Below, piece after piece: positions 1 through 8,878 of a DNA stretch of 64,000 nucleotides. The notes beneath the pieces were generated by a model. The model was not told the origin of the DNA, made no database searches, and was given only the letters and a program-made list of their open reading frames with translations. Position numbers and translations under genes: made by a program. Source of the stretch: Paracoccus sp. S-4012 (GTDB taxonomy: Bacteria; Pseudomonadota; Alphaproteobacteria; Rhodobacterales; Rhodobacteraceae); contig NZ_WKKA01000014.1 of assembly GCF_009674885.1 (NCBI RefSeq), positions 17,930-81,929 of the forward strand. The letters run 5' to 3'. How positions within the stretch are numbered: position 1 is the stretch's first letter; each line of letters begins with the position of its first letter.

Positions 1-80
1 TCGGCTTCCCAAAGACGATCAGCGTCGACAGGGGCAGCGAGTTCTGCTCCCGCGACCTCGTCCGGGCTATGCCAGGCAGG
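1..80 (+). pseudogene. IS3-family transposase OrfB fragment
   Basis: The third forward frame reads GFPKTISVDRGSEFCSRDL, which matches the region around the second catalytic Asp of IS3-family OrfB integrases (family knowledge). The reading frame soon loses similarity and no start, no DDE glutamate region and no inverted repeat can be seen. It is a truncated fossil entering from the left edge of the window. Confidence 0.6.
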
Positions 81-229
81 TCGCCATGGATGTCAATCGG
101 CTCGCAATCGGATCCCCCGATCGGCTCGCAAAAGGGACCTCTGTCGCGCGGGTAGCCGGCCCGAGGCGGCGTGGCCTGCTGCCGGTTCGTGGACACGAAG
201 ATAAGATCGTGATCAAGGGACCGGAGCCT

Positions 230-600
230 GCCACCACCTTGAGCTCTCGGAGAGCGTGCTGCGGCGGTGGATCCGAGAGCTGGAGAATGCTCGGCTTGGT
301 GCGCTCCCCGGGAACGGCCGTCCGCATGCCGAGCAAACCGAGATCGTCGTATTGAGAAAGGAGGTCGCCCGTCTCAAGGCGGAGCGTGACATCCTGAAAA
401 AGGCGAATGCGTTCTTCGCGAGGGACGCGACATGAGGTGTCATTAGCACCGCCTTGTCTGGCCAGTGGCTGGCTATGTCCGGCGCTCAGCGTCTCGCGGT
501 CGGGTTCAATGCCTGGCTCAAACGGCCGATGAGCGCTCGGGCCGCCTACGACGAGGAGCTTGGCTCGGCGATGTGCAAGAGCTTCAAGGACAACGACCCC
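230..600 (+). pseudogene. Truncated IS3-family orfA/orfB remnant
   Basis: A frame covering about 250-435 reads LRRWIRELENARLG and then RLKAERDILKKANAFFARDA, the C-terminal leucine-zipper part of an IS3 OrfA. It is followed in another frame (about 440-590) by WLKRPMSARAAYDEELGSAM, the N-terminal part of OrfB. The OrfA N-terminus and the OrfB catalytic core are missing. Because an OrfB core fragment lies upstream at 1-80, the debris comes from more than one insertion or from a rearranged copy. Confidence 0.65.
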
Positions 601-609
601 AACGCAGAA

Positions 610-636
610 GGGCGGGGCCCCGTGGCCCGCCCCCTT
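610..636 (-). terminator. GC-rich hairpin downstream of the PRC-barrel gene
   Basis: GGGCGGG (610-616) pairs with CCCGCCC (626-632) around a 9-base loop, just beyond the stop of the minus-strand gene ending at 659. On the minus strand it is followed only by a short TT tract, so it is a weak candidate for a terminator. Confidence 0.35.
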
Positions 637-658
637 GTCGCTCCTTCCGGCTCCCGCG

Positions 659-1594
659 TCAGTTCGACGCGGGCGCCGCGGCCGGATCGGCCTCGAGCGT
701 GACGGGCTCGCCGCTGGTCTCCGGCATCACCGCCGGATCGGCGCCGAGCGGCGCTCCGGGCGTGGTGGCGGCCGGGTCGGTCACGGTGCCGGTCATCGGC
801 GTCGCGGCTGGGGCTGCCGTCCGCTCGCGGAAGACGTAGCCGGGTGCCGCATCGGCCGCCTCGCGGCTCAGGTCGGTCGAGAGCCGCTGGCCGTCGAAGT
901 CGATCTTCAGGTTGGCCCAGTCGATGGCGACCTGCTTCTCGCCGATCCCGAGGAAGCCGCCCACGCCCACGATCGCCGCGGTGATCTGGCCGGTCTCATC
1001 CATGATGAGATCGTTGATCGAGCCAATATTCTCGCCGGTGGGCGATTCCACCGTGGCCCCGGTGATCCAGTCCACGCGCAGCTCGTTCGGCGCCTGGTCG
1101 CGGACCACCACATCGGCTCCGGAGGCGACGACAGCCGCGTCGGTGGTTGCGGTGGTCGTTGCGCTGTCGGTCGTGACCGTCGTGTCCGCGCCCGCGGGGG
1201 AAGTGGTCGTAACAGTGGTGCCGGTCGCGGGATCGGTCGCCGTGGTGGTCTCGGTGGAGGTGGTCTCCGTCGTGGTGGTGCCGGTTGTCGTCATGGAGCC
1301 GGTGGCCGCGGCACCGGAATCGACGGCATCGGCCGCGGCGGCGGCCTCGTCGCCCTCGGCCTCCATCTCGTCGCCGGCCTGTTCGGCATCGCTACCGGCC
1401 GGGGCGACGGCGTCGGTGGCGGCCTCGGCGGCGTCGCCGGCGGTTTCGGCGGTCGCGGCCGCGCCCTGATCCACGGCTTCGGCCACTTCGCCCGCGCCAT
1501 TCTGGTCGGCGGGCACCGGGGTGCTGGTCTGGGCGAAGCCGAAGCCCGCGCCGAGCGGCAGCACGAGGGCTGTGGTGAGGAGGATCTTGCGCAT
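659..1594 (-). CDS. Exported PRC-barrel domain protein with Thr/Ala-rich region
   Basis: 311 residues. The start at 1594 is chosen because it gives a clean signal peptide (MRKILLTTALVLPLGAGFGF, then AQ); the open frame continues upstream only as the antisense of prs. Residues 25-160 are low complexity, first Ala/Glu/Asp-rich, then a run dominated by Thr (about 101-150). Residues about 172-245 resemble a PRC-barrel, a small beta-barrel that binds other macromolecules (VDWITGATVESPTGENIGSI). The tail is again Pro/Ala/Thr-rich. It is likely secreted to the periplasm or outer surface; no enzymatic role is apparent. Divergent from prs, with 198 bases between the two starts. Confidence 0.75.
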   Translation of the reverse strand: MRKILLTTALVLPLGAGFGFAQTSTPVPADQNGAGEVAEAVDQGAAATAETAGDAAEAATDAVAPAGSDAEQAGDEMEAEGDEAAAAADAVDSGAAATGSMTTTGTTTTETTSTETTTATDPATGTTVTTTSPAGADTTVTTDSATTTATTDAAVVASGADVVVRDQAPNELRVDWITGATVESPTGENIGSINDLIMDETGQITAAIVGVGGFLGIGEKQVAIDWANLKIDFDGQRLSTDLSREAADAAPGYVFRERTAAPAATPMTGTVTDPAATTPGAPLGADPAVMPETSGEPVTLEADPAAAPASN

Positions 1595-1792
1595 CTGTAT
1601 CTCCAGTCGTTGATCGCTGAACCGTGCGCGGTGAGAGGCTCCCGCGCGTTGGACACCCTTCAAACGACGCCTGAGCCGGTCTCGTTCCCTCGCGGTCCCG
1701 GCGATGGCCGGACTCCGCCGTCTGCTGCGGTTTGCCCTCGCGGCGCCGCGTGCTAAGGGGCCGCGACTCCTGCCCGTGCCCAAAGGTGCCCG

Positions 1793-2809
1793 ATGCCCGC
1801 CATGACCGAACCGAAGCTCATCGCCGGCAACGCCAACAGGCCGCTGGCGCAGGCCATCGCAAGGCGCATGTCGCTGCACCGGGGCATGAATGTCAGCCTG
1901 GTCGACGCGCGGGTCGAGCGGTTCAACGACCAGGAAATCTTCGTCGAGGTGTTCGAGAACGTCCGCGGCGAGGACATGTACATCATCCAGCCGACCTCGA
2001 ATCCGGCGAACGACAACCTGATGGAACTGCTCATCATGGCCGACGCGCTGCGCCGCTCGTCGGCGGCGCGCATCACCGCCGTGATCCCCTATTTCGGCTA
2101 TGCCCGGCAGGACCGCCGCGCCAAGGCACGCACGCCGATCAGCGCCAAGCTGGTCGCCAACCTGCTGACCGAGGCCGGGGTGCAGCGGGTCCTGACGCTC
2201 GACCTGCACGCGACCCAGATCCAGGGCTTCTTCGACATCCCCGTGGACAACCTCTACGCCGCGCCGATCTTCGCGCTCGACCTGCTGCACCACTTCAACG
2301 GCGCCGACGACCTGATGGTGGTCTCGCCGGACGTGGGCGGCGTCGGCCGGGCGCGCGAACTGGCGCAGCGGATCGGGGCGCCGCTGGCGATCGTGGACAA
2401 GCGGCGCGAGACCCCCGGCGAGGTCGCCGAGATGACCATCATCGGCGAGGTCGAGGGCCGGCGCTGCATCATCGTGGACGACATCTGCGACACTGCGGGC
2501 ACGCTGACCAAGGCCGCGCAGCTCCTCTGCGACCACGGCGCCTCCGAGGTCCATGCCTACATCACGCATGGCGTTCTCTCCGGCCCGGCGGTCGAGCGGA
2601 TCGAGAAATCGGTGATGAAGTCGCTGGTCATCACTGATTCGATCGAGCCGACGCCGCAGGCGCGGGCCGCGCGCAACATCCGCATCGTGCCCACGGCGCC
2701 GATCTTCGCCCAGGCGATCATGAACATCTGGAACGGGACCAGCGTGTCGAGCCTGTTCGAGCTCGAGACGCTGCGCCCGATCTATGAGGGGCTCTACGCG
2801 GGCGCGTGA
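1793..2809 (+). CDS. prs: Ribose-phosphate pyrophosphokinase (PRPP synthetase)
   Basis: 338 residues, full family length. It makes PRPP from ribose 5-phosphate and ATP, feeding purine, pyrimidine, histidine, tryptophan and NAD synthesis in the cytosol. Visible signatures are the N-terminal [11 protein letters not shown] segment, the ATP-site stretch [20 protein letters not shown], the metal-site [12 protein letters not shown], and the C-terminal PRPP loop [14 protein letters not shown]. An in-frame ATG three codons later (MTEPKL) is an alternative start; no strong ribosome-binding site separates them. The 3' end overlaps the convergent DUF2235 gene by 16 bases. Two purine genes, purD and purF, also lie in the window but in separate transcription units. 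Confidence 0.97.
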   Translation: MPAMTEPKLIAGNANRPLAQAIARRMSLHRGMNVSLVDARVERFNDQEIFVEVFENVRGEDMYIIQPTSNPANDNLMELLIMADALRRSSAARITAVIPYFGYARQDRRAKARTPISAKLVANLLTEAGVQRVLTLDLHATQIQGFFDIPVDNLYAAPIFALDLLHHFNGADDLMVVSPDVGGVGRARELAQRIGAPLAIVDKRRETPGEVAEMTIIGEVEGRRCIIVDDICDTAGTLTKAAQLLCDHGASEVHAYITHGVLSGPAVERIEKSVMKSLVITDSIEPTPQARAARNIRIVPTAPIFAQAIMNIWNGTSVSSLFELETLRPIYEGLYAGA

Positions 2810-4005
2810 GGCTCAGGCGAGGCGGCTGCCGTCGCCGTTGAGAGGCCGCCGTGGCGTTCGGCATCGAGGGCCGCTGCGATGCGCCTGAGGCTGCCCGGCC
2901 GGTAGGGCTGGAAGCCGCGGCTCTCGGCCTCGGCCTGCCAGCGGCGGATCACAGAAGGGTGCAGTTCGCGCGGCGTCGCGGGGCCCACTCGATCCTTTGC
3001 GCGCAGGCGCATGACGCGGCTGAGGAGGCTGGCCGGGGTCGTCGTGTTGCGCAGCGGTCCCATGACCTCCTGCTCGTTGCGGATGGCCTGCAACTCGGCG
3101 TCGTCGAAGACCAGCCCGGCATCCTGCGCGCCCTCGATGATCCATGCCAGCCCGATGCTGGAGAGGGCGTGCACGTCTCCGCCACCCCCGACAGAGCCGT
3201 GATCGCCCGCGAACCACTTTTGCTGATAGGGTTCGGGGCTGCCGGACGGCGCGCTCTCGCGGTTCAACTCGTCGACGTTGTCCCATAATGTCGGCTGGAA
3301 CGCCGGACGTGTCTCGTCCAGTGCGACGGCATGGCGCGCCGACTTCACCATGCTGCTGAGGCTCGCGTCGTGGAACCTGTATCTGCGCGCGGCCAGGTTT
3401 CTGATGAGGGGGAGACCCACCGGCACGCCGAGCGCCCCGACCGTGTCCCAGACGCCGAGATAGCTGACCGTCAGCAGCTTCGCGTCGCCATGGCCGTTCT
3501 CGCGCCGCCAGGCGATCTCCTTCGTGCTGGTCGCGATCCGCGGCGACAGTTCGAGGCGGAAGCGGTGGCTGTCCTCGCTGGATGGATGGGTGGCAGGGTC
3601 GTTCAGCGTGCGGTAGCGGCTCAAAGCCTCGGGTACCCGGTGCAGGAAGCGCCTCTCGACAATGCCGGTGGAACGAAGCAGCCCGGCCAGCGACCGGGCC
3701 GTGTAAGCCCCGCGCGAAAACCCGAGGATATGGATCTCGTCGCCGGGCTCATACATGAAGACGAGGTGCTGGTAGGCCTCCACGAGATTGGCAAACAGGC
3801 CCTTGCCGAAGGCGCCGCCGATCAGGCTGTCCAGCCGCCGGGCGATCCCGCGGCCGGTTCCGACGCCCGCGATATAGACCGGCACCTGCGCGGTTCCATC
3901 CGGCGCCTCGCCAAGCATCGCCTGCGCAAAGCGGATCACGTTGGTGGGGTGCAGGCTGTCCGAGCGGTTCCAGGTTCCGTCGCAGAGAATCACGATCCGC
4001 TTCAT
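2794..4005 (-). CDS. DUF2235 alpha/beta-hydrolase family protein
   Basis: 403 residues. The start [13 protein letters not shown] is the usual N-terminus of DUF2235 proteins; the open frame upstream of it is antisense to the gap and purD. The nucleophile-elbow-like motif [10 protein letters not shown] (G-x-S-x-G) follows a conserved [12 protein letters not shown] strand, as in phospholipase-like Tle1 relatives (family knowledge). No signal peptide or membrane segment is seen, so a cytosolic hydrolase is likely; no type VI secretion genes are nearby, so an effector role is unsupported. It starts 43 bases after the purD stop on the same strand and could be co-transcribed with it. It converges on prs with a 16-base overlap. 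Confidence 0.85.
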   Translation of the reverse strand: MKRIVILCDGTWNRSDSLHPTNVIRFAQAMLGEAPDGTAQVPVYIAGVGTGRGIARRLDSLIGGAFGKGLFANLVEAYQHLVFMYEPGDEIHILGFSRGAYTARSLAGLLRSTGIVERRFLHRVPEALSRYRTLNDPATHPSSEDSHRFRLELSPRIATSTKEIAWRRENGHGDAKLLTVSYLGVWDTVGALGVPVGLPLIRNLAARRYRFHDASLSSMVKSARHAVALDETRPAFQPTLWDNVDELNRESAPSGSPEPYQQKWFAGDHGSVGGGGDVHALSSIGLAWIIEGAQDAGLVFDDAELQAIRNEQEVMGPLRNTTTPASLLSRVMRLRAKDRVGPATPRELHPSVIRRWQAEAESRGFQPYRPGSLRRIAAALDAERHGGLSTATAAASPEPHAPA

Positions 4006-4048
4006 CCGGCAGAGTCCCTCTTCCCGTGCGGCAGGTTTCGCTCCCGAA

Positions 4049-5338
4049 CTAAGTCTCCCCCTTGGTCCGGTGCGGGGCAAGCTGCCGCCAGCCGATATCG
4101 CGCCGGAAGAACCCCTCGGGCCAGTCCACCGCTTCGGCCAGCGCATAGGCCCGCCGCCCGGCCTCGGCCAGCGTCGCGCCGCGTCCCGTTGCAGCCAGCA
4201 CCCGTCCGCCACCGGCGAGGATGCGGCCGCCGTCCTCCACCGTTCCGGCGTGGAACATGACCTCGGAACTGGTCTCGGGCAGTCCGTCCAGCCCCCGGAT
4301 CTCGGTCCCCTTCTCCACCGCTCCGGGATAGCCCCGCGCGGCCAGCACCACCGTCAGCGCGTGGTCGTCGGCCCATTGCACCGCGACCTCCGCAAGCCGC
4401 CCCTCGGCGCTGGCATGGATCAGGTCGAGCGCCTGCGCGCCCAGCCGCATCATCAGCACCTGCGCCTCGGGGTCGCCGAAGCGGGTGTTGTATTCCACCA
4501 GCCGCGCGCGGCCGTCGGCGATCATCAAGCCGGCGTAGAGAACGCCCTGGAACGGCGTGCTACGGCGGGACATCTCGGCCAGCGTCGGGCGGATGATCTC
4601 GGCCATGACTTGGCGCTCGATCGCGGGCGTCAGCACCGGGGCGGGCGAGTAGGCGCCCATGCCGCCGGTGTTGGGGCCGGAGTCGCCCTCGCCCACGCGC
4701 TTGTGGTCCTGCGCGGTGCCGATGGGCAGCGCGGTCTCGCCGTCGCAGAGGACGAAGAAGCTCGCCTCCTCGCCGGCCATGAACTCCTCCAGCACAATGG
4801 AAGCGCCCGCCGCGCCGAAGCTGCCGCCGAGGGTGTCGTCGATGGCGGCGACGGCCTCGGCCTCGGTCATGGCCACCGTGACGCCCTTGCCGGCGGCGAG
4901 GCCGTCGGCCTTGACGACGATGGGGGCGCCGTGGGCCGCGACATGGGCGCGGGCGGATTCGGCCTCGGTGAAACGCGCCCAGGCGGCGGTGGGCGCGCCG
5001 CAGGCGTCGCACACCTCCTTGGTAAAGCTCTTCGAGGCCTCCAGCATCGCCGCCGCGCGGCTCGGGCCGAAGACCGCGAAGCCCGCCTCGCGCAGCGCGT
5101 CCGACACCCCCGCGGCCAGCGGCGCCTCGGGGCCGATCACTACCAGATCGACGGCGTTGGCCTCGGCGAACTCGGTCACGTCGCCGGGCGAGCAGATGTC
5201 GATGCTCGCGCAGCGCGCGATCCCCGCGATCCCCGCATTGCCGGGGGCGACGATCAGCCGGTCGCATTTCGGGTTCTGGCGGATCGCCCAGGCGAGCGCA
5301 TGCTCGCGCCCGCCGCCGCCGAGGATCAGGATGTTCAT
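4049..5338 (-). CDS. purD: Phosphoribosylamine-glycine ligase
   Basis: 429 residues. It catalyses the second step of de novo purine synthesis, joining glycine to phosphoribosylamine with ATP. The N-terminus MNILILGGGGREHALAW carries the family's GGGGREHA signature; ATP-grasp elements follow (APIVVKADGLAAGKGV; NTRFGDPEAQ near the metal site). The ATG at 5338 is preferred over an in-frame GTG two codons upstream because AAGGA sits seven bases before it. Divergent from xseA, with 86 bases between starts, so the two probably share a promoter region. Full length, no anomalies. Confidence 0.97.
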   Translation of the reverse strand: MNILILGGGGREHALAWAIRQNPKCDRLIVAPGNAGIAGIARCASIDICSPGDVTEFAEANAVDLVVIGPEAPLAAGVSDALREAGFAVFGPSRAAAMLEASKSFTKEVCDACGAPTAAWARFTEAESARAHVAAHGAPIVVKADGLAAGKGVTVAMTEAEAVAAIDDTLGGSFGAAGASIVLEEFMAGEEASFFVLCDGETALPIGTAQDHKRVGEGDSGPNTGGMGAYSPAPVLTPAIERQVMAEIIRPTLAEMSRRSTPFQGVLYAGLMIADGRARLVEYNTRFGDPEAQVLMMRLGAQALDLIHASAEGRLAEVAVQWADDHALTVVLAARGYPGAVEKGTEIRGLDGLPETSSEVMFHAGTVEDGGRILAGGGRVLAATGRGATLAEAGRRAYALAEAVDWPEGFFRRDIGWRQLAPHRTKGET

Positions 5339-5424
5339 GGCCACGTCCTTTTCGCCGCCGCATAGGCCAGCCGGCGCGGAGCCGCAACGCTTGCGCCCTC
5401 CCGCCCTGCGGGCGATGAACGCGC

Positions 5425-7041
5425 ATGGACCTCTTCGAAGACGCCGCCCCGTCGAACGCCCCCGCGCTCTCCGTCTCCGAGATCTCGGGCGCGGTGAAGC
5501 GCGTGATCGAGGGCGAATTCGGCCGCGTCCGCGTGCGGGGCGAGGTCGGGCGGGTGTCGCGGCCGTCCTCGGGGCATCTCTATTTCGACCTGAAGGACGA
5601 TAACGCCTGCATCGCGGCGGTCTGCTGGCGCACGCAGGCTGCGCGGCTGGCGCATCGGCCCGAGGAGGGGATGGAGATCATCGTCTCGGGCCGGCTGACG
5701 ACCTTCCCCGGCGCGTCGAAATACCAGCTTCTGGTCGAATCGGTGGAGCCCGCGGGCCTTGGCGCGCTGATGGCGATGCTGGAGCAACGCCGAAAGGCGC
5801 TGGCCGCCGAGGGGCTCTTCGACGCCGCCCGCAAGCGGGCGTTGCCGTCGCTGCCGCGGGTGATCGGCGTCGTCACCTCGCCCTCGGGCGCGGTGATCCG
5901 CGACATCCTGCACCGGCTGCGCGACCGTTTTCCGGTGCATGTGGTGATCTGGCCGGTGGCGGTGCAGGGCGCCGCCTGCGCGCCGGAGGTCGCGGCGGCG
6001 ATCGCGGGCTTCAACGCGCTTGGTCCCGGCGGGCCGGTGCCGCGCCCGGACCTCATCATCGTGGCGCGCGGCGGCGGCTCGGTCGAGGACCTCTGGGGCT
6101 TCAACGACGAGGCGGTGGTGCGCGCGGTCGCGGCGGGAACGATCCCGCTGATCTCGGCCGTCGGCCACGAGACCGACACCACGCTGATCGACCACGCCGC
6201 CGACCTGCGCGCGCCGACCCCGACCGCGGCAGCCGAGTTGGCGGTCCCGGTACGGTCGGAACTGGTCGCCCGGCTGGCCGAGATCCGGGCGCGTCAGGTG
6301 CGCGCCATGCAGACGCGGGTGGCGCTGCCGGGGCAGAGGCTGCGCGACCTCGCCCGCGCGATGGGACGCCCGCAGGCGCTGACCGAGGGGGCGCGGCAGC
6401 GATTCGACCTCACCGCGGCGCGGCTGGAACCGGCCCTGCGGGGCTTCACCCGCAGCCGCCGCGACCGGCTGAACGCGCTGCCGCTGCCGCCTGCGCTGTT
6501 GCGGCAAGGGGCGACCGCGGCGCGGCGGCGGCTCGAGGAGGGGGCGCGGCTGGAACCGGCGTTGCGGCGGCGCGCGCAGATCGCCCGGAGCGAACGGGAC
6601 AGCGCCGCGGCAAAGCTGCGGCCGGCCATCGCCCGCCGCCTGCGCGAGATGGCGCGTGACCTCGACGCCGGGCGCCGACGCCTCGACGCGGGCCTCTCGC
6701 GCGCCCGCATGGCGGGGCTGCGCCGGAATGCCGAGTGCCGGGCGCAGCTCGACGGGCTGGGGAAGCGCCTCGCCGCGGCCGAGGCGCGGCAAACGCGGCT
6801 CCGGCGCGAGCGGCTGGACCGCCTCGATCGCCTGCGTCAGACGCTCGGCTATCGCGAGACGCTGAAGCGCGGCTTTGCGGTGGTGCATGGGCCGGAGGGG
6901 CTGGTGGCCTCGGCCGTTGCCGGTGCGGCGCTGGCGCGGCTGGAGATCGAGTTCCACGACGGCCGCCTCGGCGCGCGGCCGGAAGGGGCGCGGGCGAAAC
7001 CCGCGGCGCGACCGCCGGGCGGGCAGGGGACGCTGTTCTAG
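5425..7041 (+). CDS. xseA: Exodeoxyribonuclease VII large subunit
   Basis: 538 residues. Catalytic subunit of exonuclease VII, which degrades single-stranded DNA into oligonucleotides during repair. Order of parts: an N-terminal OB-fold (about residues 10-105, with [20 protein letters not shown]), then the catalytic core with [17 protein letters not shown], the metal-site strand [18 protein letters not shown] and [21 protein letters not shown] long Arg/Leu/Ala-rich segment (about 290-470) probably forms the family's coiled coil. The C-terminus reads [14 protein letters not shown], also typical. The xseB small subunit is not in this window. Ends just before the hairpin repeat at 7051. Confidence 0.96.
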   Translation: MDLFEDAAPSNAPALSVSEISGAVKRVIEGEFGRVRVRGEVGRVSRPSSGHLYFDLKDDNACIAAVCWRTQAARLAHRPEEGMEIIVSGRLTTFPGASKYQLLVESVEPAGLGALMAMLEQRRKALAAEGLFDAARKRALPSLPRVIGVVTSPSGAVIRDILHRLRDRFPVHVVIWPVAVQGAACAPEVAAAIAGFNALGPGGPVPRPDLIIVARGGGSVEDLWGFNDEAVVRAVAAGTIPLISAVGHETDTTLIDHAADLRAPTPTAAAELAVPVRSELVARLAEIRARQVRAMQTRVALPGQRLRDLARAMGRPQALTEGARQRFDLTAARLEPALRGFTRSRRDRLNALPLPPALLRQGATAARRRLEEGARLEPALRRRAQIARSERDSAAAKLRPAIARRLREMARDLDAGRRRLDAGLSRARMAGLRRNAECRAQLDGLGKRLAAAEARQTRLRRERLDRLDRLRQTLGYRETLKRGFAVVHGPEGLVASAVAGAALARLEIEFHDGRLGARPEGARAKPAARPPGGQGTLF

Positions 7042-7050
7042 CAACCGAAA

Positions 7051-7091
7051 CCTTCTGCGAAGTTTCGAAGCGATCCTTCGCAGAAGGATCG
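7051..7091 (+). repeat. Palindromic repeat, copy 1, terminator-like
   Basis: CCTTCTGCGAAG (7051-7062) pairs perfectly with CTTCGCAGAAGG (7076-7087) around 13 bases. The right half contains a shorter palindrome, GATCCTTC-GCA-GAAGGATC (7072-7090). The 21 bases of 7071-7091 recur exactly at 22158-22178. It lies between xseA and ftsY and could terminate xseA transcription, although no T-tract follows. Confidence 0.7.
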
Positions 7092-7159
7092 GCGCGCGCG
7101 AGGGTTCCCCTCGGTCGCGCCCCCGCGTAATGTCCTGCGCGCCGAGCGGAGGGTCGCCC

Positions 7160-8191
7160 ATGTCGTTCTTTTCCAAGCTGCGCGACCGCCTGACGCGGTC
7201 CTCGACGAAGATCGGCGAGGGGCTGGACGACCTCGTGGCCGAGGCGCCCGAAGCCGCGCCCGCACCGCCGCCTGCTCCTGAACCCGCCGCCGCCGCCAGG
7301 CCGGGCCTCATGGACCGCCTGCTCGGCCGCGAGACCGCCCCGGCGCCCCCGCCCGAGCCGCGCCGCGAGCTTGACGACGAGATGCTCGAGGGGCTCGAGG
7401 AGACCCTCATTGCCGCCGACATGGGCGTGGATACGGCGTTGCGCGTGACCGCCAACATCGCAGAGGGGCGCATGGGGCGGCGCGTGTCAGCGACCGAGTT
7501 GAAAGGCTGGCTCGCGGCCGAGATCGCGCGGATCATGGCGCCGGTGGCGCGGCCGCTGCCGCTCTATGCGAGGACGCCGCAGGTGGTGCTGGTTGTGGGC
7601 GTCAACGGCTCAGGCAAGACGACGACCATCGGCAAGCTGGCGGCGCAGCTGAACGCGGCGGGCAAGAAGGTCGTGATCGCAGCGGGCGACACCTTCCGCG
7701 CGGCGGCGGTCGAGCAGCTGCAGGTCTGGGGACAGCGCGCGGGCGTGCCGGTGATGACCGCGCCGCAGGGCTCCGACCCCGCCAGTCTCGCCTTCGACGC
7801 CATGACGCGGGCCGAGGCGGAGGGGGCGGATCTGCTGCTGATCGACACCGCCGGCCGCCTCCAGAACCGCGCCGACCTGATGGAGGAACTCGCCAAGATC
7901 GTCCGCGTGATCCGCAAGAAGGACCCGAGCGCGCCGCACAACACGGTGCTGGTCCTCGATGCCACCACGGGCCAGAACGCGCTGAGCCAGGTCGAGACCT
8001 TCCAGAAGATGGCTGATGTGACGGGCCTCGTGATGACCAAGCTCGACGGCACCGCGCGCGGCGGCGTGCTGGTCGCGCTCGCCGACCGCTTCGGGCTGCC
8101 GATCCACGCGATCGGCGTGGGCGAGCAGATCGACGACCTCGACGCCTTCGACCCGGACGAGTTCGCCCGCGCGCTCGTGGGTCTGGCGTGA
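7160..8191 (+). CDS. ftsY: Signal recognition particle receptor FtsY
   Basis: 343 residues. SRP-receptor GTPase that docks ribosome-nascent chain complexes at the inner membrane for co-translational insertion. The start MSFFSKLRDRLTRSS is preceded by GGAGG at 7147 and fits alphaproteobacterial FtsY. A short Pro/Ala-rich A domain (about 20-85) replaces the long acidic one of E. coli. The NG domain follows: G1 GVNGSGKTTTIGKLA, DTFRAAAVEQL, the DTAGRLQ loop (LLIDTAGR), and TKLDGTARGG with the guanine-specificity TKLD. Ends in GVGEQIDDLDAFDPDEF. The GTG of the next gene overlaps its TGA. Confidence 0.97.
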   Translation: MSFFSKLRDRLTRSSTKIGEGLDDLVAEAPEAAPAPPPAPEPAAAARPGLMDRLLGRETAPAPPPEPRRELDDEMLEGLEETLIAADMGVDTALRVTANIAEGRMGRRVSATELKGWLAAEIARIMAPVARPLPLYARTPQVVLVVGVNGSGKTTTIGKLAAQLNAAGKKVVIAAGDTFRAAAVEQLQVWGQRAGVPVMTAPQGSDPASLAFDAMTRAEAEGADLLLIDTAGRLQNRADLMEELAKIVRVIRKKDPSAPHNTVLVLDATTGQNALSQVETFQKMADVTGLVMTKLDGTARGGVLVALADRFGLPIHAIGVGEQIDDLDAFDPDEFARALVGLA

Positions 8192-8874
8192 TCCAGCTGC
8201 CCGCGGCCCTCGGGCTTGCCGATGTGGCGGCGGTGGTGCTGCACCTCGCGGCATGGATCGGAGTGGGCTGGCTGGTCGCCAATCCGCAGGGCGGGCGCGT
8301 CTCGGTCGCCGTGCTGATGGAGGAGCACCGGCGCAACTGGATGCGCGAGTTCCTGACCCGGCAGCCGCGCATCATGGACGGCGCGCTGCTGGGCATGCTG
8401 TCGCAGAGCGCGTCGTTCTTCGCCTCGGCCACGATGATCGCCATCGGCGGCGGCCTGGCCCTGATCGGCAATCCCGAGACCGTCGCCCGCGCCGCCGAGG
8501 AGGTCGTGCCGGGGCTGCTGCCGGAACTGGTCTGGCAGATCAAGCTGGCGCTCGCGCTGCTGCTGGTGGTCAACGCTTTCCTGCGCTTCGTCTGGGCGCA
8601 CCGGCTGTTCGGCTATTGCGCCGTGCTGATGGGCGCGGTGCCGAACGACGCCTCGCACCCCGAGGCGATGGGGCTGGCGATGAAGGCGGCCGAGATCAAC
8701 ATCCACGCGGCGCGGAACTTCAACGCCGGCCTGCGCGCGGTCTATTTCGCCATCGGCGCGCTGGCTTGGCTGGCGGGACCGCTGGCGCTGACGCTCGCCA
8801 CCGCGGCGGTGCTGTGGACCACCTGGCGGCGTGAGTTCGCCTCGGGCTCGCGCCGCGCGCTGCTGCGGCGCTGA
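8188..8874 (+). CDS. DUF599 family membrane protein
   Basis: 228 residues starting at GTG, with the GTGA overlap of the ftsY stop indicating translational coupling. Four hydrophobic segments are apparent (about 8-30, 68-90, 113-135, 188-215), with the conserved RNWMREFLTRQPRIMDG cytosolic stretch and HRLFGYCAVLMGAVP near the third segment, as in DUF599. No biochemical function is known to me. The 3' end is four bases from the convergent purF stop. Confidence 0.85.
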   Translation: MIQLPAALGLADVAAVVLHLAAWIGVGWLVANPQGGRVSVAVLMEEHRRNWMREFLTRQPRIMDGALLGMLSQSASFFASATMIAIGGGLALIGNPETVARAAEEVVPGLLPELVWQIKLALALLLVVNAFLRFVWAHRLFGYCAVLMGAVPNDASHPEAMGLAMKAAEINIHAARNFNAGLRAVYFAIGALAWLAGPLALTLATAAVLWTTWRREFASGSRRALLRR

Positions 8875-8878
8875 CCCC

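Noticed and set aside
560..1756. 398-residue plus-strand open frame rich in Gly/Arg
   Set aside because: Antisense of the low-complexity region of the PRC-barrel gene; the Gly/Arg repeats are a by-product of Thr/Ala codons on the other strand.
1595..2569. Upstream extension of the PRC-barrel protein to 636 residues
   Set aside because: The added part is antisense to prs and would place a clear signal peptide in the middle of the protein; the ATG at 1594 is the proper start.
2794..4005. Type VI secretion phospholipase effector
   Set aside because: DUF2235 includes such effectors, but no VgrG, PAAR, immunity or other type VI genes lie near, and the neighbours are housekeeping genes.
5335..7536. 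733-residue minus-strand open frame over xseA and the ftsY start
   Set aside because: Antisense of two well-supported genes; composition is the usual Arg/Ala/Pro-rich shadow and no family signature is visible.
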